Assembly: GCF_001653235.2 (NCBI RefSeq)
Contig: NC_035790.1
Location: forward strand, 2,976,001-3,040,000
Source of the DNA: Pochonia chlamydosporia 170
Lineage: Eukaryota > Ascomycota > Sordariomycetes > Hypocreales > Clavicipitaceae
Length of the DNA: 64,000 nt
Reading direction: 5' to 3'
The notes beneath the pieces were generated by a model. That model was not told the origin of the DNA. It was given only the letters and a program-made list of their open reading frames with translations, and did no database searches. Below are positions 36,712 to 48,953 of this stretch, in pieces. Within the stretch, counting starts at the first letter, position 1. Each line of letters begins with the position of its first letter. The translations under genes were made by a program, and so were the position numbers.

Positions 36712-37918
36712 TGCAAATCAGTCTGAGCTGGCCCTGTTGCTTTGTTTCGCACTTTTACCTCCCCCTCGGTGCAGTTGTATTTGCTACGGCCTATGGAAAG
36801 GATATTTTGGTTTTTCTAGTTTTGGTTAGGGATGCCAGGCAGAGCTCCCGGATTGATACCACGGCGTTTTGAATGATTTTACCTCGCCTGTAAAACTACG
36901 GGCCGGGCGGGAGCTGTACGACATTTGCTGGCGGAGAAGGAAAAGAAACGAACGTCCTTAATGTGTACCAAGCGATTCATGAAAAAGATGATCTTTTTTT
37001 CCCTTTATAATACTATGTAGTGGGCTCTTTGGGTTGGCAAGATTGTTGACTCGGGCGAGTAGGATAAGACTGTATGGACTGACTGAATATATACAAAGGT
37101 GGCACACTACTGCGCATGTGCATGCTGTGTGGGTGTGTGGTGAACGGCAAGGCGTGTTCCAAGTAATTTGACGGGTCCTCGTAAATTGGTAATTCAAGTA
37201 TATTAACAACTGCAGTTTTAGTCGTTATCAGGTTCTTTGAATAGGGGGTTCATGCAGATATTCCGAACGGATTGTAGGTGGCATGGAGGACATGTAGGCA
37301 CTACGTATTAAGGTGGGGGACAGGTATTGAGTATCCAGGTGCTAGCATGTGCATATTAAGACGAGTACAGGTGACATTCAGTTATCGGATCTATAAATAG
37401 CCGTGGCTGTCTTGACTCCTAGTCTTGTAGCTATGAGTGCATGGTCCTATGCTGCTTTCTTATAGTTGGGTTGCCACTGCTCTTTCATGATGAAGTGACC
37501 AGTTCTTGGAAATACAGGTAGTCTGCTTGCTTCACGGTTGAAATGCCACTGCTCAAGTGTGATGAGCTATTAGTTACTGTTGATCGCGATGATTCCCAAC
37601 GTTTATAAGAATCACGCACCATCCATTTATGAGGTAGTCTGCAAAGTGGTAGAGTGTCAGGTGAGTGCAGCGAATTGAACATGTCGCCACCCTTTTCATT
37701 CTCAAGTTTCAGCACTCGTAGAAGAGTACAAGGTGATATCTACGGACTCTCATGGAAAGACGCTCATTCTGTAAATGGCCGGTAGTTCCCTACCGTCAAG
37801 CCACCCCTATCACGCCTCACAGGCCGCCAGTCTCGTAAATTTACAAAGTCCCAATCTCCCATGCCATATGCAGCCCAGCCAGCAATCCCAACACACACAT
37901 TCATAACCAACCCCGAAT
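36712..37918. other. Convergent 3' spacer between bHLH gene and GET2
   Basis: About 1.2 kb with no supported gene. It contains the 3' ends of two converging genes and AT-richer sequence around 36990-37210. Confidence 0.45.
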
Positions 37919-38994
37919 TCAAGTCCTCAGCCACGAACACACGCCCAAGACAAACATACACGTCAATATATCTGTCCTGACGGTGCTAAAAATCTGGCCA
38001 TACTTCAACCCCACGCTCAAATAGCCCCGAATCGGCTCAGGCACATACCCCACAACAGTCCAGAGCATACCCGGCGGCGGCGCCCTCCCCCTGTCGAGGA
38101 AGACCCTCGTCGTCAGCAGGACGGCCTCGGAGGTGGCGAAGATCCAGAAGAACATCCGTTTGTGCTCTTCGTTTTGGTCGTCGGCAGGCGTGTGCTGCAC
38201 GTGTGCTAGGGCGGCGGCCTCGCGCTGGATCTTGGTGCCGGAGAAGGTGGTGAACATGGTGAGGTACAGGCCGAGGGTGAGGGCGATGAGGGCGTGGACG
38301 AGCCGCCAGATGGTGTGGTAGGTGGACTGGACGGCGGGTTGGGTTTGCGCGGGGAATCCGGGGAAGGGGGATGCTCCGGGGCCTGCGCCGGCGCCGGCCT
38401 GGCCCATCATTTGGGTCATCATCTTCATGAGGGGGTCGTCGTCCATGTTGGGCATGCCGCTTGGGGTGGAGGACCCGGGGGTGTTGGGGTTGGACGGGCG
38501 GTCGAAGCCGAGCATCATTTGGCGGAGCTGGGCTTCCGAGATGGTGGGCTCGGCGCCAGCGGCAGGGGAAGGTGATGCCGCCGAGCGAGTTGTGGTTTTG
38601 GGCTCGTAAAAGTGCTGGGAGATGTCGACTTCGTCTGGGTCGCCGTGGGTTGCGGGTTTCGATGGCGATGTGGTTTCTTGAGCTGGTGAAGCTGTGTCTG
38701 CTGCGGCGGGTGTGGCTTGGTCGTTGTCTGTTACTGCACGGTTAGCTAGTGTACAGATTGGGATTGAGTGATGCGAAAGGGAAAAAAGAGTCTGCGATGA
38801 TGGGGAGCTCAGGATTTTGTACCTCCTACGATGCGGCCGCCCATGCCGTTGATCTTGTTTAGTCGTGCTGCGCCGCCGGCTTTGATCTTGGCTTCTCGAC
38901 GCTCTCGACGGAGACGAGCTTGCTCCGATGCACGCTGAGCGGCGGCGTCAGCAGCATCATTTGAGCTGGATGTTGCTCCTGCGTTTTCCGTCAT
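37919..38994 (-). CDS. GET2: GET2, tail-anchored protein insertion receptor subunit
   Basis: Exons 38823-38994 and 37919-38733 (89-bp intron with a GCTAAC branch site) encode 328 residues. The N-terminus holds the Get3-binding motif ARLRRERREAKIKAGG, then ARLNKINGMGGRIVG, which is diagnostic for Get2 and animal CAML. A disordered P/S/T linker follows with the conserved DPLMKMMTQMM patch. Three hydrophobic segments follow: near residues 205-228 (LVHALIALTLGLYLTMF), around 255-275 (FFWIFATSEAVLLTTRVFL) and at the C-terminus (ILTCMFVLGVCSW). Get1-Get2 in the ER membrane recruits Get3 loaded with tail-anchored proteins, including SNAREs. Size and topology match filamentous-fungal Get2. Confidence 0.88.
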
Positions 38995-40706
38995 CGTGTT
39001 GTTGTGGTTATTGGCCACGCGAGGACGGGGGAGGATCAAAGTTGAGGGAGTGGTGGATGGGTTGCGATGGGGTGACGTTGAAATTGTTAGTGATATCTTG
39101 AAGCACCTCCGGAGCACAGGCTGTGTTGGGAAGTATTTGCGAAGGTGCAAGTATACTCTAACGAATTCCGGTTGATCTTAGCACCCCGGGCGATATGCGA
39201 CACCTGGCACTGGGTACATGTTTGGAAACTTTGACCCTAACCCGCTGTAGCTCTGAACTAGAGGTCGATGTGGGGACGATGTACTAGTGCACCTCGATTT
39301 CAACTTCAGACATCCCTACTTAAGCACTCAGACCAACCTTCGGAGAACCATCAACTAAAGCACTATCAAGCCTCGTCTGTGATACAAATACTACACATAT
39401 TGACTCTCTTTGTATTAGTCATCAACTAAAAGATAGGGCTGCGTTTGCGTAGGCAACAATCACTCCTCAGAGCACTCCCGGATCACTTTCGATACAAAAT
39501 GCAACAGGGTCACGTAAGCCCAAAGAAGATGCTCCACGCAGAGGGCAAAGCGGCAGTGGCCGTATCGTGAGACGAGCACAAACGACACAGGGCATGTTTT
39601 TTATTGCCTGCAGAGAAGCATGTCAATTTGTTTTCGGAAAGTGTCAGCATTACCCTCGGAGACATCCTGGGCCAACCACCGCCATGCTGAGCATGTGCAA
39701 CTCTCTGCAGGGGGCGTACAAGGCTGCACGGAGTACTCGGCAGCATGTTGAAAAATATCCGTCGTTCTCGCAATTTCAACAATTTGGAGTAAAAAAAGTC
39801 TCGTCTGTGGCGTACGAATGCCCCGGACCGCAAAGGCGTCTTCCCCTCGTCCGACGGCATAGGACAGCTTTGAGTTGGACAGACCCAGGGGAGAACTACC
39901 GCTTCACGCTGGTGATACCCCGTGTATGGCGGCGTAATCGTCGGCTAATGCACAGTAAGAGCAGCCTTACTTTAGGAAAATTTGGGGCGGCTCGTGCGGG
40001 ACGACTCCGAAGCGGTGGCACCCCAGACAAATTTCTTGTTGCACAATATCCTCTGCATCAGCACAAGGGTGGTCACCGAACGCAAAGTCCAACTTCATCT
40101 CAGTGTACTCCGTGTCCATTAACAACGAAAGCTAGATACACTTAGCATACAACATGGCACGGCATTATCCTATACGGATTCAGTCCTCTTTTCTTCCTTG
40201 GTCAATTATGATAGTATATAAATCAACAGGGATACCTTGATGTTGGTTTGTCTATTGATACCGACGCTCGTCCATCACAACGCTGAGGCCAATGCAGGTG
40301 GAACTGGGCTGGGATACTCCCTTGGGCAGCAAGGGTTATGTGCTACCACACCAGCGGCTACTCCCAGGATACTATTGGCACCTCAGCCAAGGATACGTCC
40401 AACGGTTTTCAGCTTTCTCGTACAGTGGGAGTCGAAATGGCTTTGGCAAACAAAAGGTATCGCATACCGTCCAGTTCAAAGCCTTGCAACTACAGTGTGT
40501 TAACGAATACTTGGCAATATGTAGGTTTGTCCCCGCTGCAGAACTGTGGTTGCCCTGGCTCCCCGTTCGTGGCCTGCAGACTGTTGAGACGTTGACACAT
40601 CTTGTACGCTGTGTTGGCTTGTATGGAGTGAATGAGTATTCTTTCCTTTCTTGTAAAAATGAGGGAATCATCAAGCCTGTGACTGTGTTCTCTTTTTCAT
40701 TTCAGA
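38995..40706. other. Intergenic region: GET2 promoter and NLR leader
   Basis: No supported gene. It includes a CGGAGTACTCGG palindrome variant at 39729-39740, a TATATAAAT box at 40215-40223, and a textbook 3' splice site (ttctctttttcatttcag) ending at 40705, one base before the NLR ATG. All three forward frames between 40240 and 40680 are partly open, so an upstream NLR exon cannot be excluded. Confidence 0.5.
40215..40223 (+). promoter_or_regulatory. TATA box, candidate NLR promoter
   Basis: TATATAAAT stands about 490 bp before the NLR start codon. With the strong acceptor at 40705 it suggests that transcription begins near 40245-40255 and that a leader intron is removed before the start codon. 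Confidence 0.4.
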
Positions 40707-43700
40707 ATGGCGCCTCCATTTCCAAAATCGGTGGACGAGCTTGTTCAGCGCTTGAAAGACCTAGGAATCAATGCATATAACTCAGACCCCGACTCCATCC
40801 TCGATTCAGAACCGACCCCTGAGTCGGGCCCGAGTCCGAAATCGAAAAATTGTGTCGATACGAAATCGACCGTTGCTCATGAGAAGAAGATGCCTAATTC
40901 GTGGAAGGATCGCGAGGTCCGCACTCTCATAGACCTATGTAACTCTTTGATCAAGGTATATGTCTATGAAAGCGTTGGGGCTGTCCGTGACATCCTCCCC
41001 TTGATTCCATTCGCCACATTCACGGTGTGTCCAGGTCTGCTTAAAAAATTACAGGATGGCTCACAACTCCTTGATGACGGCGTCTTGGATACGTTCCATG
41101 CCCTCCTACTGTGTCCCCGGGTTCGGGAGGAACTCAAGCATGCCCTTGGCAGCACATTGCTCTGCTTCGCGGAGCGGCTCGGCGATGCGGTAAGCACTGT
41201 CAACGACCCAGAAATTTACCGTTTGATATGCAGTCTAGCCACAGTATTGGATACACTGAACGACGTCAAGCGCAGCGGAATCAGCGACGAGAGAGTGGTC
41301 CAACCCTTGCTTCAATCACTGGACCGAATTCGCCGCCATAACGACTTGCATCTCTCTCAAGTCGCCCGATATGCATACCAATCGCTGATTGGTATTCCCA
41401 GCGATGTGAGTCCGTGGGAAAAACTAGGGAAGAATTTTTTCAACGTTACCCTCAGTGCTGCCAAGGTAGCTAGCGCTATGCCGAATCCCGTCGCAGGTCT
41501 TAGGGTGTTGAAAAACGTAACTGACCTAGTCGATTCAATAACTGATCTCGTTAAAACGCTGGGAAGTGCGAGCCAGGATGGTGTGCGGCGAAGGAAACCG
41601 GCCATGTGGTATATCGCTCTCCGCTACACAAATATGCTGATCAGAAGCAACGCTCCCAAACACCTTGAGTTACTGTTACAAAGTTCTGGCCTCCCTTGCC
41701 GGAACGACAAAGAGTTCCTGTGTGGTGTCTGCGCACAACTGGAGCAGGTCAGACATGACCAGTCTCCAAATGATGCAATTATCCAGGCTTTGAGCCGCTT
41801 TTTGGTCCAACAAGCCAACACAACAAAGCACCGTCGGGTCCAAAAATGGGTGCAGTCAGTCGTTGATTCGACTAGATTTCCATGTTCGCAAAGAAGGAAC
41901 CGGTCAGGTTGGTTTCAATTGCTTGGTAGGCGAGAATCCCGCAAGTACGGCACTGAGATAAAATATTCCAAATTGTCTCAGTTCGAATCATATAACCGCG
42001 AGCTCTTTGAAAGAGGGCTGGAAAATTGTACTGAGGCGAAGTTGTTTTGCATCGACCAAGAGATTCGAAACAAATACTCTGAACCGGTCACTGGTTGCCT
42101 CACCATCGAACGCCTCGACGGTGGTATCCTGCCTATGGACCAGTGCTATATTAATCTAGCTGTCCTGCCAGATTTTGATATGAAGGTGAAACCCGACGGT
42201 AAGAGCAGTACCGACACGACATCTTCATTTACTCTTTTGAGCCATTTAAAGGTCCAAGAAACCGCAACAACAACTCTCCACTTGTCGGATCTTTTTGAAC
42301 ATTGCCGTCCCAACAGAGGCGATGTCTTGAGTGAAAATGCTTCTCCAGATAGAGGTATGTGCCACACATGCACTGTTCTCAATTAATCTCATTCATAAGT
42401 CATTCTGGTTCCATGATAAGTCGCCTCCAAACTCGAGGAATTGTCCGCCATATTTTCTAGCACAATGTTTTAGATCTAGCCTCGCCCTTTACTGACTTGA
42501 AATATAGCGAAAGACCAGCCAGATATTATGCGGGTGCTGATTCGAGGTCAGGCCGGCATGGGTAAAAGTACTCTCTGCAAGAAAATGATTTATGAGTTCA
42601 TTCACAACAATATGTGGACGGAGAAAATCGACCGCGTTATTTGGTTCCCATTGCGTGAGCTCCAGGAAGAAAAAGATACCTCTATCGGGAGTCTCATCAT
42701 TCGCAGACATTTTGTCGAAGACAACGAGGCTGATCTGCGCTCCGAAACGTTGGGCAGAGAGATCGAAAAGAAAAGCACTAGGACGCTCTTTATCCTCGAT
42801 GGTCTCGATGAGGTGCCTACAGGCGCAACTTCGCCGTTGATCACGAAATTACTGAATCAGCCTCGGGTCATCATCACAAGTCGTCCTTATGCCATCAGCC
42901 AGGCGAGACTTTATAATCTTCATCGAGAGGTCGAAACCGTGGGGTTCTATGCCGACCAAGTGAAAGAATACATCAAAGTTATTGGGAAAGACATGGCCGA
43001 GGAAATTCAGCAATTTACCGATAGCCATCCGATAATACAAGGACTGGCTCGCATCCCTATTAAACTTGATGCTATTTGCTTCAGCTTTACAGAAAAGAGC
43101 GCGGCTAGCAAAGAGATGAACGACATCTCTACAGGAGTAACAACAATGACTGAGCTCTACAAAGGTGTAGAATGGGCACTGTGGTGCAAAGACATTCCAA
43201 AGCTAGGGATTCGGGGCTGGGATGACAAGGAATCGGAGCCAGAGCTGATTACGAAGGAAATTGCGCAACGCGAAGGTCCCAAAGTTGGCAAAATCTGGTT
43301 AAATCGGCCTCTCAGAGCCCTGCAACACCTTGCCTTCAAAGGACTTTGCGACAACATTTATGAGTTTGGCCGAGATTACTGGCAACCCATCTTCACGCCT
43401 GCCGGCCAGTCTCCGCTCAACGCAGCTAGTCTTTCTTTTCTGCGATCCTCCAGCGCATACACACGCCATGGCCAGACTTACCATTTCTTGCATCCAACCT
43501 TCCAGGAGTTCTTCGCGGCGCAATACTTTGTGGAGCATTGGAAGTCAAATACAGAGTTAGACCACCCAACACTAGAAAATATCACAGCCGCCCACTTTCT
43601 GCGCAAAGAAAAATATAACGCCCGATACGATATCATGTGGCGCTTTGTCGCGGGATTGCTTCAAGACGGTCCCGGCAAAGAGCAGCTCTGCCTCTTTTTC

Positions 43701-46445
43701 AAGCTGGTTGAGAAAGAGCCGCGTGACCTTTTTGGTCCTGGTCATCAGCGTCTAGTTATGCATTGCCTCAATGAGGTCCATCCCTCACAGACGAACCACG
43801 AGTCGTTCCATAAGATGCGAATGGCACTAGAAAACCATTTGAAAGAGTGGCTTTTGTACGAATGTAGGGTCCTGGGAAAGTCCTGGTTGGCTGCCGAATC
43901 AGAGTTCCCCTGCTCTGTTGTATTGTCTGCATTTCGGGAAGCCCCGCCAGAAAGCAAGGCCATAATTGTCAAGACGATGGGGCAAAGACGAAGTATCCCG
44001 TTGGAGGTCGTTAGCCTACTAATGGCACTGGCCAAGGATAACACGGACAGACAATTGTGCCGGTCTGCTTGCGATGCAATCTACTCTTCCCGGGTCCAGC
44101 CGACTTATGAGCTCCTGAGACTCACAGTCGACCGACTGGGGACCGACTCTATATCGACTACGATACTAGACAGACAAGTATCACTCCCCAAAGAAATCAC
44201 CGATGCTGTGTCAAAAAGCCTAGTGAACCCGGATCTGAAGATGAGGAACTCGGCCGCCAATGCCCTTCGTGGTTTGGAATCGGATGCCATCATTGAAGCT
44301 ATCGCAAGGCAACTACATAACCCAGACAGTAGCATCAGGTCATTAGCTATCGAAACGCTGGAAAGAGAATACTCCCTACCACCTTTTGTTCTTAACGAGT
44401 TCTACACCAAGTTAAAAGACACGAACGAAGAGGTTAGGACTGCAGCGTCAAAAGCTCTAAAACGGTACAGAGGAGTATTGCCAGATAACGTCGCCCAAGC
44501 CGTAGCTGAACACTCAAAAGACCCAAATGACAATGCCACACCACCAGCTGCTGAAACGCCACGGAAGTCGCCGAGACTACTCGAATATCTTATTCAAATT
44601 TTTACAAAGAAAGATGAACACGCAGGTAAAGAAGGTGGGAGTGTGACCTTCAAATCTCAAAAGTCTGGGCAAGAATGGACGATGGGTGCCCTCCAAATCA
44701 TTGCTAAAGAGTTGGAAGATTCAAACCCCAAGATCAGAATATCCGCTACCAAGAAACTGAAATTAAAGACGAATTTGCCAGAGGATATTGTTCAAATTCT
44801 GGCAAAACAGTTGGAAGATTCAAGTGCAACGGCTAGAGACGAAGCAGCTGAGATTTTGTCCGAGCAGACAGCGCTACCGCTGCCTCTAATCCAAGATCTG
44901 TCACAGAAACTCGAGGGTCCGAATTCGAGGGCTTGGATTCCTTCTCTGAGTGCACTACGCAAGTTCGTGGATATTCCGGACGCGATTGTTGGCGTGGCCG
45001 CGGAAGCCATAACGGTTCATGCTGACCGACGTGACAAGAAGGCAAAAGTGAGGCTATCGGCTGCTATAAAACGAAATTCATGTTTGGGATTTCCAAAGGC
45101 TATGCTCAAACAAGTTGCAAAGTCTAGAGATGGGCCAAAACGGATTGCTTGGTGGACGCTCGTCACCCGTAGAGCCAATGTCAAATTACCAGAACCCGTC
45201 AGCCGGGCCGTCATCAAGCTGCTGGAGAATTCAGACGGCAAAACCAGATTGGCTGTGCTCCGAAGTTTGCTTGGATTTGACAATTTCTCAGTAGATCTCT
45301 TGGCAGCGCTGACAAGAATTGTAGAAGGCGACAACGTCAAAGAAAGAGCAAGGGCGTTGCTGGTGTTATCCGAACCCACGACGGGTCCGGTGGTTTATAC
45401 CGAGGGGCTTCTTATTGCATTACTTAAGCATTTCAACTCATCAGACACAAATATCTGGCAGAAGGCTATGGATGCGGTGCTGCATCAGGCTACTTTGCCG
45501 ACATCGGTTGCCGATGCAGTTGCCAAATTCTGCGAGGAATCTGCTACAACTGACAAGTTAAAGCATCTAGTCAATGCTGCTGGATACCGAAATGATAGAC
45601 GTTGTCCAGAATTCTTGCAACATACTCTAGTGAAATTACTGGATAGCCCAGACAGAGAAATCAGGGCTGTGGCGGCAGAATCGTTCCTCGATCGGCCACC
45701 ACTAGTTCAGTCCGTCATTTCAACATTATTTCAGAAGCTCCTGGATACCGCAGATGCAACGATTCGGAGCAACATTGGGCGTGCAATAGAGGGAAACTGG
45801 ATCTCTAACGAAAACATGGAGACTATGATAAGGGTGCTACAGGGATCAAAGTCGGGAGAAGATGTGAAGGGGTCGGCTCGAAGTTTGCTGTTGCATGGGC
45901 CGCTCTGTCGCCGTGAGCTACCAGAAACCATTCTTCAATTTCTCGGAAAACAACTGCGCGACCCAGACACCACAATTCGCCGTGGCGCCGCCTTGCTATT
46001 GTGTGAGCGCCAACATTTGTCGATACCTGTGATCCAAACCGTTGTGGAAAACTTATCTTATCTGTCCGGGATTGGAAGGACTGGCGTGCCAAGGGTACTC
46101 GTTGAGATGCCACTCTTGGATGACAAACTACTCACTTCTACATTTGAAAGTTTACATCAAGGGCCATTCACGAGTCTTTTTGTCCAGCTGCGAAAGTCGA
46201 GCTTCCAATGGCACCTCACTTGGTGCGTTGATGGTGACTCAGTATCCTACCTCAACTCAGCCGCCGGGACCAGAACCCTGGCGTTTGAATCGTTGAAAAC
46301 CAAAGTCGAAGAAGCTCAAAAAAAGAACTCTGTGCCCCCGTCGGTGAACTGGGTTGAGGATGGGACAGAATTGGAAGAATCCGCAAGGACAGAGAGAACG
46401 TCGTTAATATCCTTATCTGGTCTCGCACGATGTGTCGTGCAGTAG
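40707..46445 (+). CDS. NACHT-HEAT NOD-like receptor (STAND NTPase)
   Basis: Exons 40707-42354 and 42508-46445 (GTATGT..ATATAG, phase 1) encode 1,861 residues. Residues 1-480 are mostly helical with no effector family I recognise (HALLLCPRVREELKHALGS; LLCFAERLGDAVSTV). Next comes the pre-NACHT block typical of fungal NLRs, IERLDGGILPMDQCYINLA. The NACHT domain has Walker A GQAGMGKST (563-571), Walker B LFILDGLDE (643-651) and a sensor VIITSRP (670-676). A winged-helix-like part contains the family block FLHPTFQEFFAAQYF. Residues about 1095-1820 are HEAT-type repeats of ~32-45 residues with an LP-x(2)-I..L-x-D-x(4)-R-x-A-x(3)-L rhythm. Fungal NLRs act in heterokaryon incompatibility and non-self recognition. 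Its neighbour is a divergent alpha-SNAP. Confidence 0.9.
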
Positions 46446-47048
46446 TTGGGTCGATTGAGTGATATGACTAGTCACCATTCACATGATTACATCTTAATAG
46501 GCTACTTGAAATGTAAATCTCTGTTAAAAGCCATAACATCCAAACCATCGAGACAATGAGGCATCATTCAATTAGACACTCTGTGCTTCCTTGCGAGAGG
46601 CGGGTTCGTCGTGCTCTATGGTTGGCGCTGGTTGCTATTTAGGGCTGACCCAACATGCTCCATCTCACAGCAGCATCCTGACATCTAGACAATCATCCAT
46701 AGTCCATTACCGCACGCTGTCATTCCGTCTTAGCTGGCATCATCTTCATCACGTGTTGGGCTGCAATTGTACCAGGAGACTTGACGGAGCTAGGTTTGTA
46801 GAATGGCTTGGACAGGTGTCCGTATTCATCTGACACTATACACCCGGATTCAAGGACGGTCTGTAAGTATTGTTTAAGCTGCTGCAGTTCGAGCATGATC
46901 CGCCTCTGTAGCTATAGAGCTGGAGAACACAAAGTCACTTGTTTACCTCAGTCCCTTCTTCCATCACCATGATTCACTCCCCATGTGATGCGTAACGGCT
47001 ATGAGATTCCTCCAATTCCCATTTCCTTGGCCTGATTATTGTGGTTCC
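46446..47048. other. Convergent spacer between NLR and SNAP-like gene
   Basis: A 603-bp spacer holding both 3' ends. No open frame of interest; an 80-codon frame at 46591-46833 has no support. Confidence 0.5.
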
Positions 47049-48501
47049 TTAGACAAACTCATTATCCTCCTCCTGCTCATCCGGTATGTGCCTCTGCTGG
47101 TGATGCTGCGTTTGCTGGTTTCTTTGATCTTGTAGAGACTGGCCATATTGCTGAGGCTGGCCATATTGCTGAGGCTGGCCATGTTGCTGAGGCTGGCCGT
47201 ATTGCTGAGATTGGCCATATTGCTGAGATTGGCCATATTGCTGAGACTGGCCATACTGTTGAGACGAGGACCGCCGCTCTCTTTCCTGTTGTAGCTCAGC
47301 CTCGGTAAGTTGATCGCCCCAGGTCACCCTCCTCGCTGCGGAAAGTATATTTCTTTGCCGATGGTCCAGACTCGTCACTTTCGCAGAAGATTCCACGCAC
47401 GCCGCAAACCGCTCTAAGTCGGGGATGTCCTGCCTAATCGCCGCAGCCAGATCTCTCAGAAGCGTTGCCAGCGGCCCCGTGTTGAAAAGCGTCGTATTGA
47501 ATACTGAAGAAGATAGAAAACGCTCAGGTCCAAGCTCCGCTGCATCTCCAATGGCAAGAGAGCAAAGTCCGGAATTGAACAAACGGGGCTTCGCTATAAC
47601 CAACCCCGCGCGTTCGGGCTCAATAATCGTCGCTGCCATTTGGTAGGCCGAGGCAGCTCGCTTGAAGTAGTTACCTGTTTCCATTTTCCCAACCTGCTTT
47701 GCGGAAAGCTCCACGCCATGATCGACTAACATCTCGGCAATCCGAATAAGGTACCCGCTGGCAATACTGAAAACGCATCATCAGCAAGACAATATTAGTC
47801 AAGAATGGTGAGGGATAATTCGTACCTTCGACTGTCTACAAAAGGCTTCTCAGGTTCCTTATGATTCGGTTTAAAATACACGTTGAAGGCGTTGAGGTAC
47901 CATTTCTCAGCCTCAGTCACGTCGTTCAGTTGTTCACGATACAGATCTCCAAGTGCTGAGTAAGCCTTGGTCAACCTCGAAAAGTCCTTTCTCTCCTTGA
48001 ATACCTCTCCCATGGTCGTTGCGCATTCCTTAGCACGGTCAAGGACGACATTTCCGTTCACTTCGCTGGATTGGCCGCCTTTGTAGGCTTGCATAAAGGC
48101 TTCGTGCGCTCTCTGGTAATTGGGGCCGGTGGAGTGCGAGGAATCTTCCACATGATTCCGAAAGGTATCCGCACCTTTCTTAAACGCATTTCCGGCTTCG
48201 ATGTCTAGACAGCCATTAGCAGTGATGCCGAAAAAGCTGGATCGGCGCATGTGATGGCTGCTCTTGCAAGACGGGGTCCATACATAACCCTTCCTGCAGA
48301 AACCGCTCGGCCGCCTGGATAAAACCTTCAGCCGCGGAGCGGTACGTCTCTTCACTGCCGGTAAGACGGTTCCAGAAACTGCCGGTACTGGACAGTGTGT
48401 TCTCTGCCTATATGATCGGACGGAATGATTAGTTGCGTTTCTCGGCTGCTGGTGGGAGGGAATCGAACCTGCTTCAACAGACCATGACCGCTTGGTCCCA
48501 T
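47049..48501 (-). CDS. Divergent alpha-SNAP (Sec17) paralogue with Q-rich repeat tail
   Basis: Exons 48469-48501, 48284-48407, 47826-48204 and 47049-47766 encode 417 residues. The N-terminus HGLLKQAENTLSSTGSFWN, then YRSAAEGFIQAAERFL, aligns with the Sec17 signature (LL-x-K-A-xx-TLSS...YxxAADLY-x-QAAN-x-F). TPR-like helices follow: AGNAFKKGADTF, FSRLTKAYSALGDLYREQ and AEKWYLNAFNVYF. The fold ends near residue 330 (PDLERFAACV..SLDHRQRNIL). Canonical alpha-SNAPs are about 290 residues and end in an acidic-leucine motif that stimulates NSF. Here the chain continues with a charged helix, seven QQYGQ[SP] units (348-389), and DEQEEDNEFV. Alpha-SNAP couples SNARE complexes to NSF for disassembly; this copy looks specialised. 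It is convergent with the NLR. Confidence 0.85.
47136..47261 (-). repeat. 18-bp minisatellite encoding QQYGQ[S/P] repeats
   Basis: Seven tandem 18-bp units in the coding strand, 126 bases in total, in frame inside the SNAP-like gene. The units differ by few bases (Y to H in unit 5, S or P at the last position), which implies recent amplification. Confidence 0.95.
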
Positions 48502-48953
48502 GGTGTCAAACTATATCTTTTGGGCGGCAAGCTGTAGTAATTTGCAATTTATTGGCACACAAAGATGTTGCAGCGACGGCTTTCGATGGCTGAATGTTGA
48601 AGAATAGTTGGACACGTCGTTGAGGCCAAGAGACGGAGGAGCTATGACGCGGACCCAGTCTCAGCTGCAGATTGGCGGAGCTGCCGAAGAATCAGGATAC
48701 AAGAGCGACCATAGTGCAGCTCCCGTCAACCCAAGTACCTTTCCTGCCCAAAGTTGCCAAAAAGTGGGACGAAAGCCCATGGAGCAGCCGGAACCTGCCT
48801 CGACTCAAGCCATCAACGACGAAAACCAAAGCCGGAGTTTCCTCCAAAACGGCCAAACCCCCAAGACGATATAGGCATCTTCAACAAAAGCACCTCCTCC
48901 CTCACAATCCACCGCATCACCTGCCCCGCCATCGCTCTCCCCCAAAATACACA
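48502..48953. promoter_or_regulatory. Divergent promoter region, SNAP-like gene and GatC-like gene
   Basis: A 452-bp head-to-head spacer. The frame of the GatC-like gene is open through much of it but has no in-frame ATG, so it is taken as leader. Confidence 0.4.

Noticed and set aside
40292..40780. Separate small gene just before the NLR.
   Set aside because: It overlaps the NLR start in another phase and has no domain. Kept only as a possible upstream exon or leader.
48452..48501. tRNA-like text on the minus strand (GGTTCGATTCC followed by CCCACCA).
   Set aside because: The T-stem does not pair, the length is only about 50, and the segment is better explained as exon 1 of the SNAP-like gene plus its GTTCGA splice donor.
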